A DNA stretch of 64,000 bases from Celoporthe dispersa (lineage: Eukaryota; Ascomycota; Sordariomycetes; Diaporthales; Cryphonectriaceae). Numbering within the stretch: position 1 is the stretch's first letter; every line of letters begins with the position of its first letter. The DNA lies in assembly GCA_016584495.1 (NCBI GenBank), contig WAID01000006.1:1054001-1118000 (forward strand), read 5' to 3'. The position numbers and the translations under genes were made by a program. Under the pieces are notes generated by a model, which made no database searches, had not been told where the DNA came from, and saw only the letters and a list, made by a program, of their open reading frames with translations. Below are positions 22,081 through 34,574 of this stretch, one piece after another.

Positions 22081-23141
22081 GCGGGGATCCCGCACGAGGC
22101 AGGACGGCAGAGGGGATGACGGGATCAATAGGGGAGGAGAAGGAGCACGGGGAGGAAATTGCATTTGTGGAGCGAGCGAGCGAGCAGACACGGACAAGGC
22201 CTGGTGGTGGCTGGGCTGATGTGGTTCCGTTGTACGAGGGCGTCCTTGATTGTGATATTGGTGGTGCTAGGTCATGGCGATGGTCTGGATGGACCACGGC
22301 AGCGGATGTCCCTGGGTTTTCTCTCATTGCTTGCTCTTCTGGTGTCTTCTTGCACATAGACTTGGATTGACGATGGCATGTCCTGGAACAAAGGACTGAT
22401 GACTTTCTTACTTGATGGAGCAGTGGTCACTCGTTTGGTTTTGTTTTTTCTGACTCCTTCTCTTTCCTACACGAGATCCTCCTGCTGGTTTGTAACAAGA
22501 TTGTAATCCGATATCAGACACACAAGGGCATCTACGGCCCAGGCTCTTGACTCCTGTCAACGTATTTTTTCTTTCTTTCTTTTTCTTTCCCTTCTCACCC
22601 CATGTGATCTGTGTGAAATGACGGCATCGCCGCCTTCATTCGAATTGTTAACTATCTAGCGAGACTTCGGGTAGTCTCTCTCCTGGATTTCTCAAGAGCC
22701 TGAGTGACTCTAGTGTGTCAGGAAGCGCACTTCAATCTTCCTCCTCCTCCAGCACAAGTCTGATGTCCGAGACTCGGCCAGTCTCTCCCCGCTCCAGCCT
22801 TCCAGAACGCCATGTCGCCTTATTTTGTCGCTCATTAAACAGATCTACATACTGGCCAGAGCAGCCAGCGACCGGAACTACCGGGCGGGGATGACCAGAA
22901 TCGGGATGCTGCGAGACGCTCCTTGGAGTACTCGTTCCACAACTGACCGGCTGGCCTGCTAGCCAGGGCTTAAGTCTGCCCATTTCATCTTGTTTTCCTC
23001 CACTTGGGGTATTTGGTCCACTCGTACGCCTCAGTATTAAGCTGTTGCTGCCACACAGCAAGCTCCTTGTACCCATCGAGTCCCGAACTGTGGCAATCTG
23101 TAGAGAAGCCATCATTTTCGGCGCATCGGTTTTGAGCTGTC
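22081..23141. other. convergent 3' intergenic region
   Basis: 3' UTR-type sequence of two convergent genes, including a TTTCT-rich stretch at 22560-22600. A 127-codon minus-strand frame (22732-23115) lies just downstream of the RAE1 stop and is probably chance or 3' UTR. Confidence 0.45.
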
Positions 23142-24403
23142 CTACCGCTTCTTAGAGCTTGATCGGGGCTTGCACTCCTCTGCCTGGACGGGGTGGAGCA
23201 TGAGCTTGATGGGCTGCTGCGGGTTGTTGGCCTGGTAGCCCTTGGACCAGTCGTAGCTGACGGCGTACGCGAAGATGTTGCCGTTCTTGTTGAAGGTGGT
23301 CGCGGTGATGGGGCCGCCGACGTTGGGGTAGCCCTTGAGGCGGTGCTTTGCGTCCTTGTCCCAGAAGTGGAACGTGCCGTCGGAGCCGGCAGTGGAGAAG
23401 GTGCCGTGCACAGGGTGGAACGAGATGTCGTTGACGGCGTAGACGTTGGTGGGGTTGTTGCCGACGGCCTGGTCGCGGTGGCACTTGAACGAGAAGTTGG
23501 AGCTGTTGGTAGTTGGCAGCAAGGTCAGCGTCGCGCCCCCAAGTACGGTCATGCTTGATGTTACAGGTAGAGGAGACGGCTCCCCCTGGTTGCATACCCT
23601 GAATCCTTGTCCTCCACATACTGGATGGCACAGCGGCCCTCGATGCTGCCGACGGCATAGCCTGAGGCGTCCGCGAAGCAGCTAACGACACGGGTCTGCC
23701 ACTTCAGCGGGCTCTGGTGCTTCTTGTAGTAGTCTGCCGAGGGGTTTCTCATGTCCATCACGTTGACGAAGCGCTCCGCGGTCGCGATGACCAGCATATT
23801 ATCGCGGGCATCCATGCTGTACACCCGCTCGGGAGCGACCTTCTCGACCACGGGGGTGCTCTGTCGGAGGTCCCAGAACCTGATATTCTTGTCCCAGGAG
23901 CCAGTGACGAGGACCGGCTGGCCGTTGATCTCGACGCACCGAATCGAGCGGATGGGCTTGTCGTGCTGCGCAACCGTCTGGAGGTTGCCAGGGGGAGTTG
24001 AGGTCGCAGAGCCTGGCCTGGTTGTCCGCGCCAGCAGACACGATCCTTTGGCCGTCCTAGCACTTTTGTGTGAGGATGCGCCGCGATCAAAACGGAGGAG
24101 GGGATGAGGTGAGGGGGGCAGGCTTACTCTGAAGAAGTGGACGCTCAGGGCTGGGCCCTGGTGATCATATGCGTGGCGGCCTGCGGCCTGGCCCGTGTTG
24201 CTGTCGACCTCGTAGATTCGGACCTTCTTGTCCCAGCTGGCGACCGCCAGGAAGTCCTTCTGGTCGGCGGGGTTTGGGTTGAAGGCGATGCTGGAGATGC
24301 TGTCTGTGGGAAGATCGTTGACTGCTACATCGCCCTTGAGATCGCCGACCGTGTTGTTGCTCGCAGCAGCGGCCGCGGCAGTGGTGCCGAAGAGGCCTGA
24401 CAT
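23142..24403 (-). CDS. RAE1: mRNA export factor RAE1/GLE2, WD40 propeller, one frame break
   Basis: WD40 beta-propeller nucleoporin-associated protein needed for poly(A) RNA export at the nuclear pore, where it binds the GLEBS motif of NUP98. Exons are 24403-24128, 24056-23598 and 23502-23142, joined by 71- and 95-nt introns in matching phase; corrected length is about 364 aa, normal for the family. Diagnostic segments are MSGLFG at the N-terminus, SFKCHRDQ, YAVNDISFHPVHGTF, GSDGTFHFWDKD, GNIFAYAVSYDWSKGY and the ending HPVQAEECKPR. One extra base in the G5 run at 23991-23995 moves the frame in the middle of exon 2; removing it joins NQARLCDLNSP to GNLQTVAQHDKPIRSIR. Since this gene is expected to be essential, a sequencing error is more likely than a null allele. 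The ATG at 24403 matches the family start. Confidence 0.9.
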
Positions 24404-26050
24404 ATTGGCTGCGGTCCTGACTTGATTCTTTGTGCAGGACCAGGCGTATGCGAGTAGGAAAGGGGTCTAGAAAGAAGAAATAAAAGCGGGAAAGACGAGC
24501 AGTCTATGTGTCAAGGCTGCCTTGGTGAAACAGCGCTGAACGTTGAACGTTGATTGTTGATTGTGTGGACTGCTGGTGACTGAATGGAAATTCGAAGGCG
24601 TTCGAAGGCGTCCGCCAGAAAGTTGACGCGCCCTTGATCCCTGTGACAGCAGGAGCTCGAGTAAGAGCTGGTAATTACATAAGCAGTACATGATTGGACA
24701 CCGCAGGTGCTGGTGCCCCCACCCCTGCACGTCGAAAAAGTTTCTACTTTAGAGCCGCAGCCTCATTTTTCTCCTTCCCTCTCTCTTTCTCTCTTCTTCT
24801 CTCCAAGTTCCCTCGCCCGACAAATCGCCATCGAAGCTCCAAACGGAGATGCCCACCAGGCATCTCACAGACAATGCTTCGGGAGAAAGTCCCCGGACAA
24901 TCTTTTCTGGCTTTTGCCAGCGAGGAACGCCGAAAGGCGCCGCCATAGAAGCACCACGCGGCTGATCTCTGCGCTCCCCCGTCCCTCAGTCTGACGTCCT
25001 GCCTGCCCCGTCCCACCGCTACATCTGTCGGCCCGCCCCCCATCAACATGGACACCGGTTCTTCCCGGGAGAGACCAACATGGACGAAGATATGAGTCCG
25101 CGCTCTCCGTGGGATCCTGTGGCCGTGTGCTTCCTGCTCTGTTGGGGCGGTGGTCGATCGATGGTGGGTTTGCGGACGCAAGGCGGTCTGGTGCTGGAGG
25201 CATCTAGTGGGGTGCGCTGGAGAGTGTTTTCGTCGAGATATGATAGGTATGCGATTGCCTAGGGACGGGCTTCGGCCTGGACTTGGTTACTCGATGGGGC
25301 TCATTCTTGGTGCGAGGGGACTTCAACCACACAAACATATTTTTCTTGTCTCGTTTTGCGCTGTTCTGTTCCACCCTCTGTGGCTGGGCGGAAGTTGACA
25401 AAACTAACACTCTGGGCCTCGTGGGAGGCTTTTCCTCTGTTGACGACGAACCCAGCCGGATAGGAGGACAGCACAACTGGCGGCGCGCCCAGTTCATATG
25501 ATGAACACCATTTATAGAGTCAAGCACTGAGGCCCAGCCTACCTAAAATGGAGGTGCAGCCGCTGACGATACAATAATGCGTTATGGTTTCTGATGAACT
25601 ATTCTCAACTCTTTTTCCTTTCTTTGTTTCCCCTACTCTCACTCTTCAACCCCTCTCCCTGCTGGACTGTCTTTACACTGCCTAGATAGCAAATGACAGC
25701 ATAATTGATTTATTTACACACGCTGATCTTCGTCGTCCTGATCAGTCAAGCCTCCTGCGTACGATTCGAACAAAGAAGACCTGGAGGCCACACCAAGAAA
25801 GTCTATCTGAACATCTGAACATTCGTAAGGTTGGATATATATCATTGCTCTCCCAAAAAAAAAAAAAGAAAAAGGGAAGGAAAGAGAAAGAAAGAAAAAA
25901 GAGATATTCTCCCAATGCCATGGATATCTCAGTGCTGAACTCCGGCCCAGACGGCAAAATCAAGACCCAGCAAATGGTATCATCACATCCAAGAGGCAAC
26001 TAGATCAGGTCCTCCTTCTCCTCACATACCACCCATCCCACCGTGCACGC
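24404..26050. other. intergenic region
   Basis: Holds the promoter of RAE1 on the left and the 3' side of the next minus-strand gene on the right. CT-rich at 24765-24805, A-rich at 25855-25905. No coding or RNA gene supported. Confidence 0.45.
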
Positions 26051-27898
26051 TCACAACAGCCCACCCAACACAATCTTGCCCACGTTCGCCACCTCCGTCC
26101 TCACGCCGTTGCGGCTGGTATCCTCAAACTCCTTGACGATACCCTGCACGATGATCTTCCTGACCCGCGAGTCTGCTTTGGTGAAAAGCTCGGCAACGGC
26201 CGCGTTACATTCCCTTGGCGTGGGCAGGAGGCTCAGGAGGCGCGTGTAGGCGTCGATGAGCACGTCGCACAGCGTGGCAAAGGTCTCGAAGAAGTCCGGG
26301 TCGAAGGGCAGGCTCGGCGTGAGCAGGTGGACGTACTCTTCGCCCGGCAGCAGGTCGGCCTCGCTCTGTCCGAAGCTGACGACGCTCGCGGACCCGCCGA
26401 GCCCGTTCATGACGGAGGTCGCCGAGCCCGCAGCGCTCGAGACGCCAGAGGCCGACGCGCCCCCCGGGATGGCGCCGTTCATGGCCGCCGCCGTCGCGCC
26501 GTCCTCGTACAGGATCTCGTTGTTGGCGGAGCTGCTGCGGCGGGCCTTGGCGGAGGGGGTGGCGCGGCGGAATACGTTGAGGTTAGGGATCCTCGCCCTG
26601 CCGAGGGCGGAGGACGGTCCGCCCGTCTCTGGGTGGAGGGACTGGAAGGAGTCGAACTCGGTGAGGAGCAGGTTGAGGGAGCGGAGGAACTCCATCGGGG
26701 TGTTGGAGTTGAGGTCGATGACGGTCGGGAGGGAGAGGCCCAGTAATAAGTAGTTTGTGGCCCGCCGGGCAAGGCGCCGGTTGTCGAAGTAGGGCATGCG
26801 CGCGAGGTCGGGCTTGTCGAAGAGGAGGGTGTTGAACCAGTAGACGCGGCCCTCGTGGCTATATAAGTCGAGAGAGCATGTCTAGTCAGCCAGGGGTTCG
26901 CACTTTCTTGTGCGCAAGGTAGGAGACAGGAGGGGCGGAGAAGCAGGACTTACGCCTTTCGTAGATATTCTAATGTTGATATCCTCTTGTTCGCCATCTC
27001 CTGTATATGCTGGTGCACCATATTCGACTCCCCTTGCAGGCCCCCTGCAGACGGCGGAGGCATCATCATCCCCCGCCGGTAGCCAGGGGGAAACCCATTG
27101 GCGGGGTTCGTCCCAGTCCTGCTCAACATCCTGCCGCCGCCCGGTATGAAAGCCGCTGTGGGATCCATCCCTTTCGAGCCTGGGGCAGACGCCCGCGACG
27201 CAGGATGGAAGGAGAAGGAGGATGCGCCGTCCGTGTTCGGGCCAAGTTCGGCCGCCGGGGTGGGCGCGTGGTGGTGAGGGACGGGTGCAGGCGGGCTGCC
27301 CTTGGCGGTGGCTGCGACGGGGCCTCTCGCTGCTGTAGGGTGTGGTCTGCTGCTGGTATTGTGCGGACGGCTTCCTATGCCCAGAACGTCGCCGAGGCCA
27401 TCCCTGTCCCTCAGGGCAGAGGGAGGACTTTGCGCGGCGCCGGAGGCCGCTGAAGGAGGACTGTTGGGAGCGCGGCAAGACAGAAGAGGGGAGAGTGCCG
27501 AGGGAGGGCTTGCGATCGAGAGTATTCCTGCGTGCTCTGCTGGCACTCGCACTGGACGGGGACGGCCGCTGGCCTGGAGGTTTTGGAGGAGGAGGAGGAG
27601 GAGGAGGAGGAAGACGAAGTAATAGTTCAGACTCCTGAAACGGATCACTCAGCGCTATGCCGTAGCTGAAAGTATCTGCGCCGTTCGCACCCGCTGTCGC
27701 TGGTCTTGAGATCTTGGCTGGTCGTCTTGGAGTTCGTAGACGTGTCGGGGTGAGGGCGAAGTTGTAGCTGAAGTTGGTGGAGGACGACGGGACAAGGACG
27801 TCGTTGTCGCTGATAATAATCGTCGCTGGGCCCGGTGCGGCCGGCCTAGAAGACCCGCCGCCGCTGGGGCCGGACGCCTGCTGCTGTCGCTCCTGCAT
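26051..27898 (-). CDS. proline-rich conserved unknown protein, one frame break
   Basis: I do not know its function. Exon 1 (27898-26954) encodes a low-complexity N-terminus with a P9 run near 27595 and many Ser/Ala, ending in MANKRISTLEYLRKA. The intron (26859-26953) is in phase with exon 2, which begins HEGRVYWFNTLLFDKPDL and continues MPYFDNRRLARRATNYLLLG, LPFDPDFFETFATLCDV and VRKIIVQGIVKEFED to the stop at 26051. The C-terminal half looks conserved and globular, mostly helical. The disordered half changes frame once somewhere between about 27410 and 27480; the likeliest join is in a CT-rich patch near 27425. With one base removed the whole adds up to about 583 aa and exon phases fit. ATG 27898 is chosen; a GTG further upstream is the only alternative in frame. 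No membrane segment is seen. Confidence 0.65.
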
Positions 27899-29354
27899 AT
27901 TTAGGGGATTCAGGCGCTGGCGCCGCGTGTCAACCTGTTCAGCCCCCACTAGACCGTGGCCCCCCTACCACTATAGCAGGTGCTGATATAGGCGCTGCTA
28001 ATTTCTGAACTTGAGATTTCTATTATATGTAATATGGTCGGTCGTTCAAGTGATGTAATTCGCAGTACCCGCAGCGCTTTTCGATGGTCCTCGCAGCCAG
28101 ACAATGCCACTATCACTGGCAGGTAAACTGAGCTTTGAACTCACTTCTTGTTTCGAGCGATCCTTTCACAGGAATCAAAGTTCAACCGTACTATAGCGGC
28201 AAGTCGAAGAGCCGTTGCAGTGGTGGGTCCTTTGAGAGAAGAGTCGGCCTGGCGATGAGCAGAGAGGAGGAGGAGGAGTCGGTGCCGAGCCATATCGTCG
28301 CCAAGATCATCGTTGAAAAAGAACAAAAAAAACAGAGGTCAATATTCTCGCTTTGGTCCTCTTATCAATATTTTGATCATAAAACGACAGGTGGAACAGT
28401 ACGTCTCATGCATCAACGATCATCCCGTACCGTCGACCCGCGGCAGGTCTTCGCAGGTTGAGGAGCCCCCTGGCTCACATGCCTCAGAAGCTATGCTAAA
28501 GCATAAAAATCCTTGTATCAAGGTTCAGCACCTCGACTCATGGCCCGTATGATTTCCAAGCTCTGAAAATCAACGGCTCTCCTGGGTGGGGTTGCGTACT
28601 TGTATAGCCGTGAAGAGAGAGACCGGAACATATACTATATCGCGGGATATATGGAATACGTGCATAGGCTGACTGTCTTTTCTTCAGCCTCTGACATTTC
28701 TATTATCCGAGGGAGCATCAATCTCTGTTCGGTCAAGTCACTCTGTCTCTTTCCCACGGAAACGGTGGTTAGGAAGAGAATGAGTAGCTGTGATCGAGCG
28801 TTCCAGTCCAATTCTAAATGAGACTTCAATCCAATCAACTAGGTGCAAAGGGGTGGGGGGGGTGTGCGCTGCAGCCAGCTGGCCACCAAAGGCCCTCAAT
28901 CCAAAACGAGCGTATAAGCGCAGCTCACATTCCAAAATAACCCATGATGTAATAACCATGCCTCCGAAGGAGTAAATTGTGTCCCTGCTCTGGTCTATGT
29001 GCTTCTATCCTAGGGACTAGGCTGTTGCTTTTGTTCTTCGACAGCCTCTTACGGCTGTCATCGGCTACAAATGACGATCCACTGTATTTGAATCACCAGT
29101 GAGGGGCAAGTTTGGGTCGCGTCGCGTCGAGTGGTAGCGCTTTAATAGGAGAGGGCCACAAGCTTAACCTCTACTGTACATCGACCCAAGGCCTCATTTA
29201 CCACGCTCAGAACTCCTCCGATTGTTTGAGGCCCTTTCTTCTCGGCATCTTTGACCCAGATTGCCAGATCCGTGCCGAGAGTATTCATCCGCCTGCTTTG
29301 CCTGCTCGGCCTAAACCACGACACACCGCAATTAGCCTCTTCCCAAGCCCAAGC
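27899..29354. promoter_or_regulatory. divergent intergenic region
   Basis: Promoter region for the minus-strand unknown gene and the plus-strand cytidylyltransferase. Mixed, slightly AT-rich sequence with a GAG repeat at 28262-28276. No gene or RNA seen. Confidence 0.5.
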
Positions 29355-30908
29355 ATGTCAGGAATCGATCCCGCCTCTCCACCAGGAGAGGCCGCAACCG
29401 AGCTGCTCGACGGCCGTATCTGGGTCGACGGCTGCTGGGACTTCTTCCACCATGGTTCGTTTTGTCTCGCCCCCGCCGTGCCAGGCCGCCTCGTGTGATA
29501 GGGTGTCTTCTGCTAACCTCCTCTCTCTCCTTGTTACTCCAGGCCACGCTGGCGCTATGATGCAGGCCCGCCAGCTCGGCAACGAGCTGTACGTGGGTGT
29601 GCACTCGGACGAGTCCATCCTGGAGAACAAGGGCCCAACGGTGATGGACCTGCAGGAGCGGTAAGAGCCCGACTCCCTTCCTTCAAAAGCACTCACCAGC
29701 TTGCCCTCGTATATGCCGTCCTGACATCTTTGGCCCCCTCCTCAGCATCGCCGCCGTAGACGCCTGCCGCTGGGTGACCCGCTCCGTCGCGCGCGCCCCC
29801 TACGTCACCCAGCTCTCCTGGATCACCCACTACGGCTGCAGGTATGTCGTCCACGGCGACGACATCACCTCGGACAGCAGCGGCGAGGACTGCTACCGCT
29901 TTGTGAAGGAGGCCGGGCGCTTCAAGGTCGTCAAGCGGACCCCCTCGATCTCGACGACGGACCTGGTGGGCCGCATGCTGCTGTGCACGCGGACGCACTT
30001 CATCAAGTCGCTGCGGCGGACCTTGAGCGGCGAGGAGGGCCACGGCAGCGAGGCCGAGAGGCGGGCCGAGGGCGGCGCCATGACGGAGCGCATGAGAGCC
30101 TATGCGAGCGACGAGAGCGCCAAGGCGCCCGGGGCGGCAGTGTGGTTCTGGGAGGGCGTCGGGATCGAGGCAAAGCGGGAGCACGACGGGGTCGACGAGA
30201 AGGGAACTTTTGTGCAGCTATTCGAGGGCCCCAAGCCCGAGCCTGGCCAGAGGGTGGTGTATGTCGATGGCGGCTTTGATCTTTTCTCGAGCGGACACAT
30301 CGAGTTCCTGCGGCTCGTTGTCGAGGAGGAGGAGAAGCTGGCCGCCGAGCGGGGCTGGGACAAGGAGTACTCCCCCTGTCTACGTGGTCGCGGGTGTGCA
30401 CGACGACGAGGTCATCAACCACTGGAAGGGCGTCAACTATCCCATCATGAACATCTATGAGCGCGGCCTGTGCGTGCTGCAGTGTAAGGTGGGTTCTCGT
30501 GTCCATACCTCAGCCCAGGGGGTCTTCTCCATTCTGACACAACAGCAGTACGTCAACGCCGTGACCTTTGGCGCCCCCTTCACACCCACCAAGGCCTACC
30601 TGGCCTCTCTTCCCTTGGGAACACCAGACGCCGTATACCACGGTCCCACCTCCTTCATGCCGCTCACCTACGACCCGTACACGGCGCCCAAGGAGCTCGG
30701 CATCTACCGCGAGATCGGCACGCACAGCTTCCAGGACGTCAACGCGGGCACCATCGTGCAGCGCATCCTCAGGAGCCGTCAGATGTATGAGGAGAGGCAG
30801 CGCAAGAAGGGCCAAAAGGCAGACGTCGAAGCCGCGGCGAAACTGAGAGAAGAGCTGGAGCTGGAGCAGAAGAGGAAGGAGCAGCATCATGGAGCTGTGT
30901 CGAGCTGA
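29355..30908 (+). CDS. ECT1: CTP:phosphoethanolamine cytidylyltransferase, one frame break
   Basis: Makes CDP-ethanolamine from CTP and phosphoethanolamine, the middle step of the Kennedy pathway to phosphatidylethanolamine. Exons are 29355-29454, 29543-29660, 29746-30488 and 30549-30908; corrected length is about 439 aa. Two cytidylyltransferase folds are visible: the first with RIWVDGCWDFFHHGHAGAM (HxGH near residues 33-35, formed across the first intron) and YVVHGDDITSD plus the conserved RTPSISTTDLVGRML; the second with VVYVDGGFDLFSSGHIEFL and IYERGLCVLQCK. The extra C in the C5 run at 30372-30376 breaks the frame; removing it joins KEYSP to VYVVAGVHDDEVINHWKG. The C-terminus is a Lys/Glu-rich helix. 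As this gene is usually important for membrane lipid supply, an error is the simplest reading. Confidence 0.92.
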
Positions 30909-31301
30909 GATCTGGGGTGGTGGCATGTTACTGGTGGCTCCTCCTGGCTGTCATCCTCAAAGGCAGACCTCACCACAAAGGTTTTGTTTGAGCTGTCGTG
31001 GGTGGGACTGGCAGCAAAGAGTGCAGGGTTGAGCTGGGGGTGGTCACCATCAGGCTGCTCCTGGCCCCATTGCCCAGACGATGAGTCGACAGCTTCCCAG
31101 ACACAGGGGGTCATAGACTTGACGACAAAATACATCCAATACACGTGTTCTGTCCCTTTATCTTCGTGCTGTCTCTCCAGTCTCGTGCTCTCTCTCAAAT
31201 CCCAACTTCTTCTTCCACCACAGAGCCACCGTCCACGACGGACCTCAGCGCGGATCAACCTAAAAGCTTCATCAAGGACCACAACTCGACCAACGACCAA
31301 C
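30909..31301. other. short intergenic region between tandem genes
   Basis: 3' UTR of the cytidylyltransferase and promoter/leader of the 2EXR gene. Nothing else seen. Confidence 0.5.
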
Positions 31302-32121
31302 ATGAACTCTTCCGTACCGAACGATTTCACCCGCTTCAGGTCGCTTCCCAAAGAGCTTCGACTGCTCATCTGGGAGGCGAGCCTCGATGCTGACCAACGC
31401 GAGCGAATCCTGCGCGTTCGGTTGTTGGACAATGTGAATTTTGACGTGGACAGGGTCCTTTCCCGTGTCTGTATCAAGAACATCAGACTCTCCTGCCAGG
31501 AGGCGAACGCTGTGGCACTGAGACATCTCAAAAAGCAGACGTCTCTGCCGTCGAGTCGGTTGCTGACCTGCCCCTCCTTACCTGGATCCGCTCTCTGGGC
31601 CAACGGCGAAAACGACATCTTCTACCTGCCAGACGTAGGAGACCCACGCCGGCCCGGTTCATCCCCTGAGCATGATGCCAACCTGTTGCAGCCGTTCCAC
31701 ACCTTGCAGCCAGCTCACATCATACTCAACACTCTGAACTACGATAGCTTGAACGTCTACGGAGGCCACTTCGGATGGGCCTGGTATGATGACCTTTATC
31801 GTCTGTGCGTACCTCACCAGCCGCCCCCCTCAGCCTGTCATTTCTTGGCTTCGGTTAGGCGACGTGGTAAAGACGGTGACGGTGATCATCTTCGACGACG
31901 CCGAGGACTTGCAGCAATATGTGGCCTACGATGACCTCGAGCGCGTCCCATTCGACCCCTTGGCACCGGACATGGACGCCATCCTGAAGCTGATGGTCAG
32001 CTCGGCTCAGCGGCAGCTGGCACTGGTGTTCATTGATGACTGGAGCAAATTTGTCGAAATGTGGGATGGTGAATGCGATTACAAGTTTCCTTCCGTCGAC
32101 TTCGCGCGCCGCTATCGCTGA
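31302..32121 (+). CDS. 2EXR domain protein
   Basis: Small F-box-like fungal family named after its 2EXR signature. The domain starts at about residue 8 with FTRFRSLPKELRLLIWEASL, followed by RILRVRLLDNV and, further on, NDIFYLPDV, the usual order in this family. Exons are 31302-31800 and 31859-32121 with a 58-nt intron; the GTCTGT donor is weaker than most here, but the phase is right and the second exon (TVTVIIFDDAEDL) continues the fold. Length is 253 aa. Function is unknown; the N-terminal helix resembles an F-box, so an adaptor role is possible but not shown. The gene is related in layout to the one at 34575, in the same orientation, about 2.4 kb downstream. Confidence 0.8.
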
Positions 32122-34574
32122 TGCGACGGGGCGCTTGTCCGTGGTGGGAATGACAACATGGGTAACGACCTTGATCGACGGTATGTGGCACGAGAAGAAC
32201 AATACTCATTGACCAGAAGCAGAACTGACGGTTCCTTTAGGTAGAATGAAACACACAACAAGTCTTGACGTAGCCTCCTAGACCGTTGTCGTCCATTGTT
32301 TTCGGATGTCGATAATCACCTTTGAGCGGGTGAAGACGCTCAATCTGCAGCCTCTTCTACCTCTGAATACGCAATAAGACGCTGGACATGGAACTTGGAG
32401 GTCACGCTATGGCAGTTAGTCCACCGCGCACAACCCATTTCCCCTTTAATCATTACTTTCGCCTACTGACAACACTCAGGCAGTCTCGGTATTCGAAGAA
32501 CACAAGAACCGCGACAGCAGATGATGTGAAGAGCGTGATCGGATTGAAAAGAAGTCAGGGTGCGATCTCCTTACAGTCACAATCGTGACCAAGAACACGA
32601 CGGATACCCGCTGTCTATACGATCGTTCAGTATAGCCAGCCTTCGATATCAAGTGTTCTGAATTGGAAGTCCAGGACCAGCTGGTGTCACGGCTTGTGAC
32701 CCATCAAGATAAAGTACTCTGGTGGTTGGAAAGGTCTATGAGTGGTCCTGTCGTAGAGAAGGGCCATTCCTCCTGTATTAATAGTCTGGTGCCACTGCAC
32801 TCCGTCTTCACTACCTTGCCTAAGTAGGTAGCAACGATTTTCATCCTGCCGTCTACTTCGTATGCAGACATTGTTTATTGATGTGTAATCGCCGCTACCT
32901 GACCAATATGATATGCAGGATTCTTCCTAGTCTATAGCTGAAATAGCGGGGGCGTTGTACTTACATCCCGGAAAGGCTGAGATTGGCTAATAACAATGTA
33001 AATGGCACTATATTGAAGAGAGTTGATCGTCTTATCCTCTGACTTGTGAAGCTGGCTGTCTCGCCGAGTCTCGAGGATACGTGCCGTCATCCTGTCCTTC
33101 GGACTAGGGAATATCATGATCAAGCTTCACGGTCTACTCGGCTCCTTTGCGAGCAAGGCTCGCCACCTCGTATGGCTTCGTCAGTCTCCGGCCACAGCCA
33201 CCGACCTTCCTACCTCATTCGCAGGACCGCGTCTAAGCACTTTTGGCGGGGGATATTGAGGACATGGTCCTTATGGAGGAAAAACCATCGTCTCATCTCC
33301 TGGACCAGAGCTTGCGCCTTCGATTCTTGATTACGAGGATCCCGGACACGTCCGCGTCCTTGGCTCCAGAAGCTTAAAAAACAGGAGAGTCACTTATAAT
33401 AAGGTCGTCAACTGTGTGGATAGAGATTCAGATGAATGAGTATGTGAGATTGCTACGTTTCCTCTACCTAGTGATTTCTGAAAAGCCTACTGAGCCTCAA
33501 GGACATAGGTATGCTAAAGCACATTTGTAAGCCCTAGGTGCAAGAGAATATTGGCATGCTTCCATACCAAGACAATAATGTATGTATCAACTAAATAACC
33601 TGAGTACAAGGAAAAGAAGAGAATTTGATTGAACTGGTAAGACTGCAACAACCAGCTCAAATGTGGGTCTAACAGCCAATGTACTCAGTTAGCTATCTGG
33701 ATAAGCATCAGCACCTGGGTAAATGATGCAATAAGGTCTCCAGGACCTTGTCATATTACTTTACAGGCAGCCAGAACAAGGAATCCAAATCTTGAAGACT
33801 CAGCCAAAGGAAAATTTGTCCTATGATAAGCAACAGTTATGATGAGGATAGTATTCTCTTGAGAATGAATTCCAATTCAGGAGCTAAGAGCGCCTTCTGA
33901 CTGGTCACAAGATATCCAGTCTCCAGAACAATGTTGCTCCTGGAGAAATTCCTGCCAGGTTTCCATGATCTCCGATTAGACAATACCAGGCTTAGTAAAT
34001 GTAGATTTCAAACAAGTTCTCTAGCAATCAAGTTCAATGGTGAATGTCACAGGGTGAAAGCTTTGTCACCCAAAGGGATTGTGGTGGGGATCTCGACCCA
34101 AGGTCTAGTCGAGGAGAATGAACCAGATTGTTACAGGATTTACTTTATCCTAGCCAGATCATCCCAGGAAGTTTCAATGCCTTTATCCATACAATGGCCT
34201 TAATATCATCAGTAACCACATATTCACTACTCCCATTTTCATTCACATGTAGAAGGTTCCGGTGCCCTCAGGATCATGAACATCCCATAACCCTGAGGAA
34301 TGAATATCAAAGCGGATCCTTATTGTTCTAAACACGAATACTACAAGTATTCATCGTGTAGGCCCCCGCTGGAATTCACCAACTCCAGGAAATAACTCGT
34401 TGTCTACCTCGCTAGCTCTTTTCTTTTCTCGAAGGAAAAAATCTATCTTCCACCCCACGAAGCCCCTTGCCTTCCCAAAACAATCTGTCCTGTACCTCTT
34501 GAACTCTTCTCTTTGCAACCAAACAAGGCTTGCCAAACAATCCCCATCTGTCTTCGCACCCACAATCGCCAACC
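32122..34574. other. AT-rich intergenic region with CpG-free island
   Basis: Intergenic DNA between two same-strand 2EXR genes. It is AT-richer than the rest of the window. From 33481 to 33840 I count no CpG at all, and only about six to eight from 33481 to 34330. The last 200 nt before 34575 are the leader of the next gene. No intact open frame of interest. Confidence 0.6.
33460..34330. repeat. CpG-depleted relic, possibly an old inactivated repeat
   Basis: The block has about 42% GC, few CpG dinucleotides and many TpG and CpA, a pattern left by cytosine deamination at methylated CpG or by repeat-induced mutation. No terminal repeats or transposase/reverse transcriptase motifs could be recognised, so the repeat origin is an inference. 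Confidence 0.35.

Noticed and set aside
22732..23115. 127-codon minus-strand frame just after RAE1
   Set aside because: Most likely the 3' UTR of RAE1; no recognisable domain.
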